Of a DNA stretch of 64,000 nt, positions 17,817 to 27,509 are shown one piece after another (within the stretch, counting starts at the first letter, position 1; each line of letters begins with the position of its first letter). Location: positions 124,001-188,000 of the forward strand of contig PHEB01000002.1 in NCBI GenBank assembly GCA_002842735.1, in the 5' to 3' direction. The position numbers and the translations under genes were made by a program. Source of the stretch: Alphaproteobacteria bacterium HGW-Alphaproteobacteria-7 (GTDB lineage: Bacteria > Pseudomonadota > Alphaproteobacteria > Sphingomonadales > Sphingomonadaceae). The notes beneath the pieces are model-generated. The model was not told where the DNA came from and did not search any database. It saw only the letters and a program-made list of their open reading frames with translations.

Positions 17817-19310
17817 TTACCCCGCACCCGCCAGTTTCTTCGCCCGCCGCCGCTCGGCGCTGGAGCCCAGGCCGATCGCTTCGCGGTATTTGGCCACGGT
17901 GCGCCGGGCGAGGTCGAAGCCTTCTTTTTGCAGCATTTCCGCCAGTTGCTGATCGGACAGGATGTTCTTCGGCCCTTCGTCATCGATCAGCGCCTTGATC
18001 CGCGCCTTGATCGCCGCGCTCGACGCGCCTTCGCCGTCTGCTGACGCAACCCCGCTCGTGAAGAAGTATTTCAATTCAAACGTTCCGCGCGCGCAGGCGA
18101 GGTATTTGTTGCTCGTCACCCGGCTGACCGTGCTTTCGTGCATGTCGATCTTCTCGGCCACTTCGCGCAAGGTCAGCGGGCGCAGTTCGGATACGCCGCG
18201 GCGGAAGAAGCCTTCCTGCTGGCGCACAATTTCGGCAGCGGTTTTGAGGATGGTCTTCTGCCGCTGGTCAAGCGCGCGGATTAGCCAGTGGGCATCGGCC
18301 AGCTTTTCTTTCAGCCAGCCTTGCGATTGCTTGTCCGATACCCCGGCATTGAGTTCGAGAAAGTAGCCGCGATTGACGATCAGCTTGGGCAGGGTTTCCT
18401 CGTTCAGCACGATGTCCCATCCGCCCGCGTTGTTGGCGGCAATCAGGATGTCGGGCACCACGGTGCTGGTAACCGATGATGCAAAGGCCAGGCCGGGGCG
18501 CGGGTTGTAACTGCGCAATTCGCGCAGCATGTCGGCGAAATCCTCGTCATCCACCCGGCACAGGCGTTTCAGCCGTTCCACCTCGCCGCGCGCGACCAGA
18601 TCGAGATTGGCGATCAGCGCCGCCATGCACGGATCATAACGATCTGCCTCGCGCGCCTGGATGGCGATGCATTCGGCCAGATTGCGCGCGCCCACGCCGC
18701 TGGGATCAAGCGATTGCACCAGTGCCAGCGCGGCCTCGGCTTCGTCAGGCGTGACGCCGAGATCATCAGCAATCTCGTCAATCGCGGAAGCCAGATAGCC
18801 CGCCTCATCGAGCAGCCCGATGATATGGCGCGCGTTCAGGGCAGTGCGCGGATCGGAGGCGAGCGCGCCAACTTGTCCGCCGAGATGGTCGGCCAGCGTT
18901 ACCTCGGCGGCGCGCAATTGCTCCCAATCGGGTGCATCGCCAAAATCGCCCCCTCTCGCCGCCGCTGCGCCCCATTCGGCATCGCGGGCCAAAGCAGCCG
19001 TGCCGTCGCCAGTGTCCCAATCACGGTCGACCGAAGCGAGATCGAGCGGCGCATCGCCTTCGCCGCCGCCCAATGCGATCAACTGGTCGGCTGGCGCATC
19101 TTCGGGCAGCGCCGCCACCACTTCGCCGCGCTCTGGCTCATCCGGCTCGGGCGTGGCGGTATCAAGCAGCGGGTTGGCCTCAAGCGCCTCGGCAATGAAG
19201 CTTTCAATTTCGAGATTGGAGGCCGCCAGCAGCTTGATCGCCTGCTGCAATTGCGGCGTCATCACCAGCGATTGGGATTGCCGAAGATCAAGGCGAGGGC
19301 CGAGAGCCAT
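17817..19310 (-). CDS. rpoN: RNA polymerase sigma-54 factor
   Basis: A 497-residue RpoN. The activator-interacting region I is at the N-terminus (LRQSQSLVMTPQLQQAIKLL), followed by an acidic linker. The core-binding region has QSLDPSGVGARNLAECI, and a helix-turn-helix region is at HESTVSRVTSNKYL. The RpoN box is ARRTVAKYRE near the C-terminus, recognising the -24 element. The gene starts 11 bp after lptB ends, the widespread lptB-rpoN arrangement. No hpf or ptsN follows; the next gene is convergent. Confidence 0.96.
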   Translation of the reverse strand: MALGPRLDLRQSQSLVMTPQLQQAIKLLAASNLEIESFIAEALEANPLLDTATPEPDEPERGEVVAALPEDAPADQLIALGGGEGDAPLDLASVDRDWDTGDGTAALARDAEWGAAAARGGDFGDAPDWEQLRAAEVTLADHLGGQVGALASDPRTALNARHIIGLLDEAGYLASAIDEIADDLGVTPDEAEAALALVQSLDPSGVGARNLAECIAIQAREADRYDPCMAALIANLDLVARGEVERLKRLCRVDDEDFADMLRELRSYNPRPGLAFASSVTSTVVPDILIAANNAGGWDIVLNEETLPKLIVNRGYFLELNAGVSDKQSQGWLKEKLADAHWLIRALDQRQKTILKTAAEIVRQQEGFFRRGVSELRPLTLREVAEKIDMHESTVSRVTSNKYLACARGTFELKYFFTSGVASADGEGASSAAIKARIKALIDDEGPKNILSDQQLAEMLQKEGFDLARRTVAKYREAIGLGSSAERRRAKKLAGAG

Positions 19311-19321
19311 GCCTGCCAGCC

Positions 19322-20113
19322 CTAGAGCGTGAAGCTCTCACCAAGATAGAGCCGCCGGACGTTTTCATCAGCGACCAGTTCCTGCGGGCTGCCGGAAAAC
19401 AGCACCTGCCCGCCGTAGATGATGCAGGCGCGGTCAACAATGTCGAGCGTTTCGCGCACGTTGTGATCGGTGATCAGCACCCCGATACCGCGCGATTTGA
19501 GATCGCGCACCAGCTCGCGGATGTCGCTGATCGACAGCGGATCGATCCCGGCAAAGGGTTCATCCAGCAGCATGATCGAAGGCTTGGCCGCCAGTGCGCG
19601 GGCGATCTCGCAGCGCCGCCGTTCGCCGCCCGAAAGCGCCATCGCGGGCGATTCGCGCAGCCGGGTGAGGCCGAATTCGTCGAGCAGGCGTTCCAGTTCC
19701 GCGGCGCGGGTGGCTGCGTCAGGCTCGACCAGTTCGAGCACGCAATTGATGTTCTGTTCCACCGTCATCCCGCGGAAAATGCTGGTTTCCTGCGGCAGAT
19801 AGCCAAGCCCCAGGATCGCGCGGCGATACATCGGCAGGCAGGTCACATCCTCGCCATCCATCAGGATGCGGCCCGAATCCGGCTTCACCAGACCCATGAT
19901 CGAATAGAAACAGGTGGTCTTGCCCGCGCCATTGGGGCCAAGCAGGCCGAGCACTTCGCCCTTGGCCACGTGCAGCGAAATATCGGTCAGCACCGCCGTC
20001 TTGTCATAGCTTTTGGCGATCGAAATCACCTCCAGCCCACTGCCCAGCGGTTGGATCGGGGTGGTGGCGGATTCAGCGGGGCTGCCCGCTTCGGATAGCG
20101 TCGACGTGCTCAT
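19322..20113 (-). CDS. lptB: LPS export ABC transporter ATP-binding protein LptB
   Basis: A 263-residue ATPase with Walker A GPNGAGKTT, Q-loop LPQETSIFRG, signature ALSGGERRRCEIARAL, Walker B IMLLDEPFAGIDP and switch H in ITDHNVRETL. The FRGMTVEQNI segment is specific to LptB. It energises LPS extraction from the inner membrane with LptFG. A 30-residue N-terminal extension (STSTLSEAGSPAES...) precedes the ABC domain. lptA and lptC are not in the window; the region to the right is a 249-bp gap with no evident gene. Confidence 0.95.
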   Translation of the reverse strand: MSTSTLSEAGSPAESATTPIQPLGSGLEVISIAKSYDKTAVLTDISLHVAKGEVLGLLGPNGAGKTTCFYSIMGLVKPDSGRILMDGEDVTCLPMYRRAILGLGYLPQETSIFRGMTVEQNINCVLELVEPDAATRAAELERLLDEFGLTRLRESPAMALSGGERRRCEIARALAAKPSIMLLDEPFAGIDPLSISDIRELVRDLKSRGIGVLITDHNVRETLDIVDRACIIYGGQVLFSGSPQELVADENVRRLYLGESFTL

Positions 20114-20362
20114 ACTCTGCGGTCTTTAGCAGTCTTGAAGCGGCTGGAAAGGGCTTCAAGCAGTTTGGCAGGATTTTTGCTTAGTTGCGGCATTATCGCC
20201 GACAATTGACCTGTCGGCTGCGAAAGGGCGTGCGATTCTCGCGGCTTGGGCAATCATTCATGCCTGCTGGGTAACAAGATTTTGCGCACCGCGCGCCCGC
20301 TTGCAACTCGGCGCCGCCTTTGCGATACTGCGTCCATCACAACAAACCGTTGGGGAGCGGGC

Positions 20363-20731
20363 ATGATGGGCAAAGCAACCGAGCAGGCCAGAACCAATGG
20401 CCGGGTGCGAGACTGGCGCAAGGCGATGAGCGATCATGTCGCCTATGGCTTGCTGGTTTACACCGCTTTGCAAATTTTTGTGACCGTAAAGGCGCTGTCC
20501 GAAGGGACATCGGGGCTGTTGCCCTATATGGCGCTGATCGTGCTGGTAGCCGGAATCATTCCGGTATTCCGCTGGTTCGAAAAACGCTGGTTGAATCTCG
20601 ATGATGCGCAGGCCGCCGACATGGCCTACGCCGCCGCCTTCCGCCGCGATGTGATCGGGCTGTGGGCGGTGGTGATTGGCCTGCCGTTTGTGCTGACAGT
20701 GATTTTCAAGGCGTTGCTGGGGGGGTTGTGA
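20363..20731 (+). CDS. Hypothetical membrane protein (three TM segments)
   Basis: A 122-residue protein with hydrophobic segments at about 27-47, 53-70 and 96-118. The start at 20363 (tandem ATG ATG) follows GGGGAG at good spacing. Charged residues between the helices include RWFEKRWLNLDDAQAADM. I do not recognise a family. It converges on ppa. Confidence 0.65.
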   Translation: MMGKATEQARTNGRVRDWRKAMSDHVAYGLLVYTALQIFVTVKALSEGTSGLLPYMALIVLVAGIIPVFRWFEKRWLNLDDAQAADMAYAAAFRRDVIGLWAVVIGLPFVLTVIFKALLGGL

Positions 20732-20761
20732 TTTCCGTTCACCCTGCCGGGCGCGCGAACA

Positions 20762-21292
20762 TCAGGAATTCTTATACCGCTCGATCGCTTCGATCGTGAC
20801 CTGACGCGCTTCGGCGGCGTCTCCCCACTTGCCCACACGCACCCACTTTTCGGCTTCCAAGTCCTTGTAATGGGTGAAGAAGTGTTCGATCTGCTGGAAG
20901 ATGATTGACGGCAGATCCTTGGTTTCGGCCACGTCCGAATAATAGGGGAAGGTCGTGTCCACCGGCACGCAGATCAGCTTTTCATCGCCGCCATGTTCGT
21001 CTTCGAGGTTGAGCACCCCGATCGGCCGCGCGCGCACCACGCAGCCGGGGATGAAGGGCGAACGCGCAATCACCAGCGCATCCAATGGATCGCCATCGGG
21101 ACTTAGCGTGTGCGGCACGAACCCGTAATTCGCCGGATAGCGCATCGGGGTGTGCAGGATGCGGTCGACGAACAGCGCGCCCGATTCCTTGTCAAACTCG
21201 TATTTCACCGGCTCGCCCCCGGTCGGCACTTCGATGATCACGTTGAGTTCTTCGGGCGGGTTTTTGCCGGTGGGGATCTTGTCGATGCGCAT
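20762..21292 (-). CDS. ppa: Inorganic pyrophosphatase (family I)
   Basis: A 176-residue soluble pyrophosphatase. The active-site region DGDPLDALVIA carries the metal-binding aspartates, with YEFDKESGALFVDR and MRYPANYGFVP before it and EHFFTHYKDLE after. It hydrolyses PPi to phosphate and drives biosynthetic reactions. The start MRIDKIPTGKNP at 21292 is the family N-terminus; the frame is open further upstream. Divergent from hisS across 121 bp. Confidence 0.95.
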   Translation of the reverse strand: MRIDKIPTGKNPPEELNVIIEVPTGGEPVKYEFDKESGALFVDRILHTPMRYPANYGFVPHTLSPDGDPLDALVIARSPFIPGCVVRARPIGVLNLEDEHGGDEKLICVPVDTTFPYYSDVAETKDLPSIIFQQIEHFFTHYKDLEAEKWVRVGKWGDAAEARQVTIEAIERYKNS

Positions 21293-21413
21293 GGTGGTCT
21301 CTTTGGCTTGGGCCGTGCGTATTCGCTTGCGGCGGAGAGGTTGAATTGTGCCGCGCCCCTTAATCGGTGGCGCAGGATTGCGAAAGACCCCGCGTGGGCT
21401 TAATCGCGCGCTT

Positions 21414-22775
21414 ATGAGCAAAAAGACCCCGCAAGCCATCAGAGGCACCCAGGATATTTTCGGCCCCGATGCCGAGGCTTTTGCCTTTGTGGTCGAAACA
21501 TTCGAGCGCGTGCGGCGGCTTTATCGGTTTCGCCGGGTAGAAATGCCGGTGTTTGAAAAGACCGAGGTGTTCGCGCGTTCACTGGGTGAGACGACCGATG
21601 TGGTGTCGAAAGAAATGTATTCCTTCGACGACCGCGGCGGGGAATCGCTGACCCTGCGCCCCGAATTCACCGCCGGGATCGCGCGCGCCTTCCTCACCAA
21701 CGGCTGGCAGCAATATGCGCCGCTGAAGGTCGCGACCCACGGGCCTTTGTTCCGTTACGAACGCCCGCAAAAGGGCCGCTACCGCCAGTTCCACCAGATC
21801 GACGCCGAAGTGATCGGCGCGGGCGAGCCGCAGGCCGATGTTGAGCTGCTGGCGATGGCGGATCAGCTGCTGAAGGAACTGGGCATCCACGATGTGACGC
21901 TCCACCTCAACACGCTGGGCGATGCAGACAGCCGTGAGGCGTGGCGCGCGGCCTTGATCGACTATTTCGGGGCGGTGAAGGGCAACCTGTCCGAAGAATC
22001 GCAGGAGCGGCTGGAGAAGAACCCGCTGCGGATTCTGGATTCCAAAGACCCGCGCGACAAGCCTTTCTTGGCGGATGCGCCCAAGATCGACGCGTTTTTA
22101 TCCGACGAGGCGCAGGCGTTTTTCGCCGCCGTCACCAGTGGGCTGGATGCGGCGGGGGTGAAGTGGGTGCGGGCCGAAAGCCTCGTGCGGGGGCTGGATT
22201 ACTATCGCCACACCGCGTTTGAATTCATCCCTGACGAGGGCAGCGCTTCGGCAGCGGCTTTGGGCAGCCAGAGCACGGTGCTGGGCGGCGGGCGTTATGA
22301 CGGGCTGATGGAGAGCCTCGGCGGCGCAGCCACGCCTGCGGTCGGCTGGGCTGCGGGGATTGAGCGGTTGGCGATGCTGGTGGGGGCGCGGGAGGAGGAG
22401 AAGGCTGACTTCGCTGTCATATCTGACCATCCACGCTGTGGCAGCGATACGAGCGCAGTGGCCTCCACTCTCAGGCGCTCGGGGTTCAATGTTCATTCAA
22501 GCTTCGGAGGGAAAGCAAAAAAGCAATTTGCAGCTGCTCGTGAGGCAGACCCAACTGTGCGGATCGTTCTTCGTCGTTGGGAAGTGAACGAAACTCTCAC
22601 TCAAGAAAAGCTGGAAACGGATGATCCCATCATCGTCGAGTTGCGATCAGATTATCCAGAGATCGCTGAATTGAGATTCGAAATCTGGGAAAGTCTCCGC
22701 TGCGGGTTTGATGTGTCGATTGACGCAGCAAATTCCGACCGGGCGTTTCTTCGCCCCCCGTCGCCCCGGACTTGA
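21414..22775 (+). CDS. hisS: Histidine-tRNA ligase with an atypical C-terminal region
   Basis: A 453-residue class II synthetase. The catalytic core is normal: [14 protein letters not shown] (motif region 1), [18 protein letters not shown] (motif 2), [15 protein letters not shown] and [24 protein letters not shown] (motif 3). From about residue 331 (nt 22405) the base composition changes: codons such as ATA, AGG, AGA and CGA appear and third positions are AT-rich. This tail still shows a weak anticodon-domain pattern ([16 protein letters not shown]), but it is poorly conserved. The final residues and the TGA stop (22773-22775) are encoded by a palindromic repeat. It could be a domain replaced by recombination. 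Confidence 0.9.
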   Translation: MSKKTPQAIRGTQDIFGPDAEAFAFVVETFERVRRLYRFRRVEMPVFEKTEVFARSLGETTDVVSKEMYSFDDRGGESLTLRPEFTAGIARAFLTNGWQQYAPLKVATHGPLFRYERPQKGRYRQFHQIDAEVIGAGEPQADVELLAMADQLLKELGIHDVTLHLNTLGDADSREAWRAALIDYFGAVKGNLSEESQERLEKNPLRILDSKDPRDKPFLADAPKIDAFLSDEAQAFFAAVTSGLDAAGVKWVRAESLVRGLDYYRHTAFEFIPDEGSASAAALGSQSTVLGGGRYDGLMESLGGAATPAVGWAAGIERLAMLVGAREEEKADFAVISDHPRCGSDTSAVASTLRRSGFNVHSSFGGKAKKQFAAAREADPTVRIVLRRWEVNETLTQEKLETDDPIIVELRSDYPEIAELRFEIWESLRCGFDVSIDAANSDRAFLRPPSPRT

Positions 22776-22845
22776 TCCGGGGCTTGGCTTCCTTTTCCGC
22801 CGCCCGCTATTAGAAAGCCAAGGCCCGCATCAAGTGCGGGCCGAC
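22760..22845. repeat. Second-family palindrome doublet (ACTTGAT core) between hisS and prfA
   Basis: GTCGCCCCGGACTTGATCCG begins an inverted repeat at 22760-22783. A diverged copy in opposite orientation lies at 22820-22845 (GGCCCGCATCAAGTGCGGGCC plus GAC, complement GTCGGCCCGCACTTGAT). The two form a REPIN-like doublet whose loop is ACTTGAT. The left copy contains the hisS stop codon. Confidence 0.75.
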
Positions 22846-22860
22846 GATAGTAGAAAAACC

Positions 22861-23928
22861 ATGCAAATCCCTCCGGAACGCCTTGACCAGATCGCGCACC
22901 GCTTTGCGGAGCTGGAAGCGCGCATGGCGTCGGGCACGCTGGAGGGTGAGGCCTTTGTCCGCGCCAGCCGCGATTACGCCGAACTCCAGACCGTCGCCAA
23001 AATCGCCGCCGAGGTAAAAGCCGCGCGCGAGGAAATGGCGGGGCTCAACGCCATGCTCGCCGACCCCGAAATGAAGGCCATGGCGGAGGAGGAACTCGCC
23101 GCGCTCAAGGCGACGCTCCCCGATCTTGAACGCCGCCTCGCCATCGAATTGTTGCCGCGCGATTCGGCCGATGCCAAGCCAGCGATGCTGGAAATCCGCG
23201 CCGGGACGGGGGGCGATGAAGCCGCGCTGTTCGCCGCTGACCTGTATAGGATGTATGAAAAATACGCCGACGAGCAGGGCTGGAAAATCGAGCCGGTCAG
23301 CATCAACGCCTCTGAAATCGGGGGCTTTAAGGAAGTGATCGCCAACATCACCGGCACCGGCGTGTTCGCCAAGCTGAAGTTTGAAAGCGGGGTGCACCGG
23401 GTGCAGCGCGTGCCCGTGACCGAAAGTGGCGGGCGCATCCATACCAGCGCGGCGACCGTCGCGGTGCTGCCAGAGCCCGACGAGGTTGATGTCACGATTG
23501 ATCCGGGCGATCTGAAAATCGATACCTACCGCGCCAGCGGTTCGGGCGGGCAGCACGTCAACACCACCGATTCCGCCATCCGCATCACCCACCTACCGAC
23601 CGGAACGGTAGTGACCTGTCAGGATGGCCGCAGTCAGCACAAGAACAAGGAAAAAGCGATGCAGGTGCTGCGCGCGCGGCTGTATGAAGCGCAGCGTGAA
23701 GCCACCCAGGGTGCCGAGGCCGAGGCGCGCAAGGCGATGGTCGGCAGCGGGGATCGTTCCGAACGCATCCGCACCTATAATTTCCCGCAAGGCCGCGTCA
23801 CCGATCACCGCATCGGGCTGACCCTGCACAAGCTCGAAGAAGTGCTCGCCGGGCCGGGGCTGGCCGAACTGATCGCCGCGCTGATTGCCGAGGACGAAGG
23901 CAAGCGGTTGTCGGCGCTGGCCGAGTAA
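22861..23928 (+). CDS. prfA: Peptide chain release factor 1
   Basis: A 355-residue release factor. The PVT tripeptide in [17 protein letters not shown] identifies RF1 (UAA/UAG reading) rather than RF2, and the catalytic GGQ is in GSGGQHVN with Q231. The start [10 protein letters not shown] at 22861 is chosen because the upstream part of the frame is palindromic-repeat sequence. prmC, which methylates the GGQ glutamine, begins 10 bp downstream, the standard prfA-prmC operon. Confidence 0.96.
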   Translation: MQIPPERLDQIAHRFAELEARMASGTLEGEAFVRASRDYAELQTVAKIAAEVKAAREEMAGLNAMLADPEMKAMAEEELAALKATLPDLERRLAIELLPRDSADAKPAMLEIRAGTGGDEAALFAADLYRMYEKYADEQGWKIEPVSINASEIGGFKEVIANITGTGVFAKLKFESGVHRVQRVPVTESGGRIHTSAATVAVLPEPDEVDVTIDPGDLKIDTYRASGSGGQHVNTTDSAIRITHLPTGTVVTCQDGRSQHKNKEKAMQVLRARLYEAQREATQGAEAEARKAMVGSGDRSERIRTYNFPQGRVTDHRIGLTLHKLEEVLAGPGLAELIAALIAEDEGKRLSALAE

Positions 23929-23938
23929 TTGGGGCGCA

Positions 23939-24760
23939 ATGACCGTTTCCGAAGCCATCCGCGCTGCTGCCGAACGGCTCGCCGTCGCCAGCGATACTGC
24001 GCGGCTTGATGCCGAATTGCTGATGGCCCACACGCTGGGGATCAGCCGCTCGGAAATGCTGCTGCGGGCGATGCAATCCCCCGCGCCCGCCGGTTTCGCC
24101 GCGCTGGTCGATCGCCGGGCGGAGCATGAGCCGGTCGCCTATATCACCGGGCTTGCGGAGTTTTTCGGGCTGGAACTTACCGTCACCCCCGGCACCCTGA
24201 TCCCGCGCGGGGATAGCGAGACGCTGATCGCAGCCGCGCTGGAAGTTGCGGGGGCGGCTGGCCGCGCGCTTGACCTTGGTACCGGATCGGGGGCGTTGCT
24301 GCTGGCGCTGCTGGCGCACCGTGCGGGCTGGCAGGGCGTGGGGGTGGATGCCTCGGCCGCGGCGCTGGCGGTGGCGGCGGGCAATGCCGATGCGCTGGGG
24401 CTGGCGAATCGCAGCGCGTGGCATCAGCGCGATTGGCACGTCGATGGCTGGGCGGATGGGCTGGGCACCTATGACCTCGTCCTGTGCAACCCGCCTTATG
24501 TTGAGGCGGATGCGGCGCTTGATCGGCAGGTGCGGGACTTCGAGCCCGCCAGCGCGCTGTTCGCCGGACCGCAGGGGCTTGACGACTATCGCGCGCTGAT
24601 CCCGCAGCTTGGCAAGCTGATTGTGCCGGGCGGGATCGCGATTTTCGAAATCGGCGCAGGCCAGGCCGAGGCGGTCAGCGCCATCGCTGCCACGGCCGGG
24701 TTTGCTGTGGAACTGCGCCGTGATCTTGGCGGACGGCCGCGCGCACTGATCCTTCGGTAA
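23939..24760 (+). CDS. prmC: Peptide chain release factor N(5)-glutamine methyltransferase
   Basis: A 273-residue SAM-dependent methyltransferase. The SAM motif is ALDLGTGSGALLLALL, and the catalytic NPPY is present in LVLCNPPYVEAD. It methylates the glutamine of the GGQ motif in RF1 and RF2. EPVAYITGLAEFFGLEL and TLIPRGDSETL are characteristic family blocks; the usual PRPETE is PRGDSE here, a common alphaproteobacterial variant. The following 276-bp gap shows no convincing gene. Confidence 0.95.
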   Translation: MTVSEAIRAAAERLAVASDTARLDAELLMAHTLGISRSEMLLRAMQSPAPAGFAALVDRRAEHEPVAYITGLAEFFGLELTVTPGTLIPRGDSETLIAAALEVAGAAGRALDLGTGSGALLLALLAHRAGWQGVGVDASAAALAVAAGNADALGLANRSAWHQRDWHVDGWADGLGTYDLVLCNPPYVEADAALDRQVRDFEPASALFAGPQGLDDYRALIPQLGKLIVPGGIAIFEIGAGQAEAVSAIAATAGFAVELRRDLGGRPRALILR

Positions 24761-25036
24761 GCACCCTTCGGTGAGGAAAAGCGCTGTAGGGCTTGGCAAA
24801 GTGCTTTTGCATCGCTAATTGCAAAACAGGCCAGATGATCTGCGAAGGGCGCAAATCGCTGAGCCACGCTCCTAAACTCGCTTGAATCGGCCGTCTGGGC
24901 TTGTCCCCGGCCACGGCAGCGCGGAGCGCGCGGCATCTTTTGGCAAGCCAAGATGATGACGCGCTTTGACGAGGGGTCTGTTGACCGCGCGTGCAGGAAT
25001 TTTTTGCAGCCGGTCGCTGATTAAGGAACAATTTCC

Positions 25037-25813
25037 TTGAATAACAATAATCGGAATAACCGTCGTCGTGGACGCGGCAACCGCCCTCAGGGTGGCAATG
25101 GCAGTCAGCTCAACCGGATTGACAGCCGCGCGCGGGGCAATGCGCCGCAGATGCTCGACAAGTATAAAAAGCTCGCGCAGGACGCCCATCACAATGGCGA
25201 CCGGGTGCAGATGGAATATTATCTGCAATTTGCCGACCACTATTTCCGCGTGATCGCCGATAACAAGGCGCGTCAGGATGAAGTGCGCGGTGGACGCCGC
25301 CCGGATGAGCGCGAAGCCGCCGAAGAATACAGCGATGATGATTTCGATTTCGATCGGGGCCGCCGCAATGATCGCCCTTCGCATGATCGCCAGAACGATG
25401 ACAGCAGGCAGCCGCGCGCCGATGCCGAAGATGGCGAATCGGGGCAGGAGGGCGAAAGCTCCGCCTCCGATGACCGTGATGGCAACCGCAGCGAATCGCA
25501 GCCGCGCCAGCAGAATGCGCGCCGCCAGCCGCGCAAACCGCGTGATGATGCCCGCAGTGAACGGCCTGAGCGTAGCGACCGCCCGGAACGTGCCGTGCGT
25601 CCCGAACGCAGTGAACCACGCGCCGAAAAACCTGCTGAAAAGCCTGCCGAAAAGCGTGCTGAAAAGCCCGCCCCCCGCGCCCGCAAGCCGCGCCCGCCGG
25701 TTGATGCTGATCGCGGGAGCATTGATTCCTCGATCCTCCCGCCGTCGATCCGCGGCGAGGATTCGGGCAATGGTTCTGGCGATGGCGACGGCACGCTCGA
25801 AGCGGTCGGCTGA
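25037..25813 (+). CDS. DUF4167 domain-containing protein
   Basis: A 258-residue protein. The first ~80 residues ([16 protein letters not shown]..., then NAPQMLDKYKKLAQDAHHNG and MEYYLQFADHYFRV) are the DUF4167 domain found across alphaproteobacteria. The rest is highly charged and low-complexity, with repeated EKPAEKPAEK-type units around residues 195-220, and is probably disordered. The Arg-rich start suggests nucleic acid or ribosome binding, but this is inference. It precedes lnt. Confidence 0.88.
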   Translation: MNNNNRNNRRRGRGNRPQGGNGSQLNRIDSRARGNAPQMLDKYKKLAQDAHHNGDRVQMEYYLQFADHYFRVIADNKARQDEVRGGRRPDEREAAEEYSDDDFDFDRGRRNDRPSHDRQNDDSRQPRADAEDGESGQEGESSASDDRDGNRSESQPRQQNARRQPRKPRDDARSERPERSDRPERAVRPERSEPRAEKPAEKPAEKRAEKPAPRARKPRPPVDADRGSIDSSILPPSIRGEDSGNGSGDGDGTLEAVG

Positions 25814-25856
25814 TTGATCGCGGGCGCGGTTCGTCCCCGTGGCGGAAACCCGGACA

Positions 25857-27467
25857 ATGGGCGCGCGGATTTCCGCAATCCCGGCGCTGATTCAGCGTCG
25901 CCCCGCGCTCGGGGCGATTGTGCTGGGGCTGATCGCGGCCTGCGCTTACCCGCCGCTGCACCTGTGGCCGCTGGGCCTTGCCGCGTTGGCGGGGTTCGTG
26001 TGGCTGATTTACACCGCCCCCACCAAGCGCGCGGCGTTGTGGCTGGGCTGGTGTTTCGGTTGGGCGCACCTGACGCTCGCCAATAACTGGATCGCGACCG
26101 CTTTTACCCATCAGGCCAAGATGCCCGAGGCATTGGGCTGGGTCGCGGTGCCGCTTGTTTGCATGTATCTGGCGATCTATCCCGCCTTTGCCGCGTTAGC
26201 TGCGCACCTGCTGGCCCGGCGCGCGCCGTTGCCTGCCTTTGCGCTGGTGCTGGCAGGCGCGTGGGTGCTGGCCGAATGGGCGCGGGGGACGTTCTTCACC
26301 GGCTATCCGTGGCCGCCGGTCGGGCTGATGCTGCTCGGCGGGTGGAAAGCGCAGGGGCTTGCGGCGGTGCTGCCTTGGATGGGCACCTATGCGCTGTCCG
26401 GGTTTGCTGTCGTGCTGGCTGGCCTGTTGCTGTGGGCGCTGATTGCGCGGCGCTGGGTCGCGGCAGGGGCAGGCGCTGTGGTTGTTGCAGCGTCGATGCA
26501 CTTTCCGGCAATCGATGTCACGCCGCCGAACAAAGGCCTGAATTACACCCTCGTGCAACCGCTGCTCAAGCAGTCCGAAATCAACGATGCGAGCAAGTTC
26601 GAGGAACAATTCGTCCGCCTCGCAGACCTTACCATGCCGGGGCGCGAGCAGTCGCGGATTGTGCTGTGGCCCGAAAGCGCGATCCCCGATTACCTCGAAG
26701 ATGGCTATCCCGAACGTTATTATTTCCAAACCACCGCCGGGGCCGACCCGGAGTTTGCGCGGCGGCGGATCGGTGCGGTGATCGGGCCGCAATCGACGCT
26801 GCTGGCGGGCGTCGTCAATCTTGACATTGCCGCGCGCAAGGACGGCAGTTTGGGGGCGGTCAGCGCGCGCAATTCGGTGATCGCGCTGAACGGTGACGGC
26901 GATATCGCGCACCACTATGCCAAGGCGCATCTGGTGCCGTTTGGTGAATATCTTCCGCTGCGCACCATTCTTGAACCGCTGGGCCTGTCGCGGTTGGTGG
27001 CGGGCAGCATTGATTATGCGCCGGGGCCGGGACCGCGCACGCTCGATCTGGGTGAGCATGGCAAGGCCGGGATCCAGATCTGCTATGAAATCGTGTTTTC
27101 GGGCGCGGTGGTGGATGCTGCCAATCGGCCCGATTACATCTTCAATCCCTCGAACGATGGCTGGTTCGGCACTTGGGGCCCGCCGCAACATCTGGCGCAG
27201 GCGCGGATGCGCGCGCTGGAGGAAGGGCTGCCGGTGCTGCGTTCCACCACCACCGGAATCAGCGCGGTGATCGACGCGAACGGAATCGTGCGCGGCGCAA
27301 TTGGACGGGGCGAGGCGGACAAGCTCGAAGGGATCGTCCCCGCGGCCCTTCCGCCGACCCTGTTCGCGCGCGCCGGGCACTGGCTGACGTTGGGCTGGGC
27401 GGTGGCCCTGCTGCTGCTGGGGCTGGGGACGCCAAGATTGCTTGCGCTCATCCATCGGCGCGGCTAG
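25857..27467 (+). CDS. lnt: Apolipoprotein N-acyltransferase
   Basis: A 536-residue integral membrane enzyme with about six N-terminal TM segments, a periplasmic nitrilase-like domain and one C-terminal TM. The catalytic triad is visible: E273 in WPESAIP, K356 in YAKAHLVPFGEYLP and C409 in IQICYEIVFSG. It adds the third acyl chain to the N-terminal cysteine of lipoproteins. Start is ambiguous: a GTG at 25839 in the same frame is possible; ATG 25857 follows a GGCGGA sequence. Confidence 0.93.
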   Translation: MGARISAIPALIQRRPALGAIVLGLIAACAYPPLHLWPLGLAALAGFVWLIYTAPTKRAALWLGWCFGWAHLTLANNWIATAFTHQAKMPEALGWVAVPLVCMYLAIYPAFAALAAHLLARRAPLPAFALVLAGAWVLAEWARGTFFTGYPWPPVGLMLLGGWKAQGLAAVLPWMGTYALSGFAVVLAGLLLWALIARRWVAAGAGAVVVAASMHFPAIDVTPPNKGLNYTLVQPLLKQSEINDASKFEEQFVRLADLTMPGREQSRIVLWPESAIPDYLEDGYPERYYFQTTAGADPEFARRRIGAVIGPQSTLLAGVVNLDIAARKDGSLGAVSARNSVIALNGDGDIAHHYAKAHLVPFGEYLPLRTILEPLGLSRLVAGSIDYAPGPGPRTLDLGEHGKAGIQICYEIVFSGAVVDAANRPDYIFNPSNDGWFGTWGPPQHLAQARMRALEEGLPVLRSTTTGISAVIDANGIVRGAIGRGEADKLEGIVPAALPPTLFARAGHWLTLGWAVALLLLGLGTPRLLALIHRRG

Positions 27468-27489
27468 GGCGATCAGGCAAGCAGGCAGA

Positions 27490-27509
27490 CATAAAGGTTT
27501 CCTTATATC
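27490..27509. promoter_or_regulatory. AT-rich imperfect palindrome upstream of metK
   Basis: CATAAAGGTTTCCTTATAT (27490-27509 region) is an imperfect palindrome with AAGG-TTT-CCTT at its centre, in the otherwise GC-rich 97-bp metK leader. ArsR-type SAM/SAH-responsive regulators are known to bind AAAG-type palindromes near methionine-cycle genes; assignment here is a guess. Confidence 0.3.

Noticed and set aside
22405..22775. Frameshift or pseudogene in hisS
   Set aside because: The frame is continuous with no stop, and [12 protein letters not shown] residues align with the anticodon domain, so a divergent or replaced domain is more likely than a frame error.
24761..25036. Possible gene in the gap between prmC and the DUF4167 gene
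   Set aside because: Frames present lack ribosome-binding sites and domains; they are shadows or random. Nothing else convincing is seen there.
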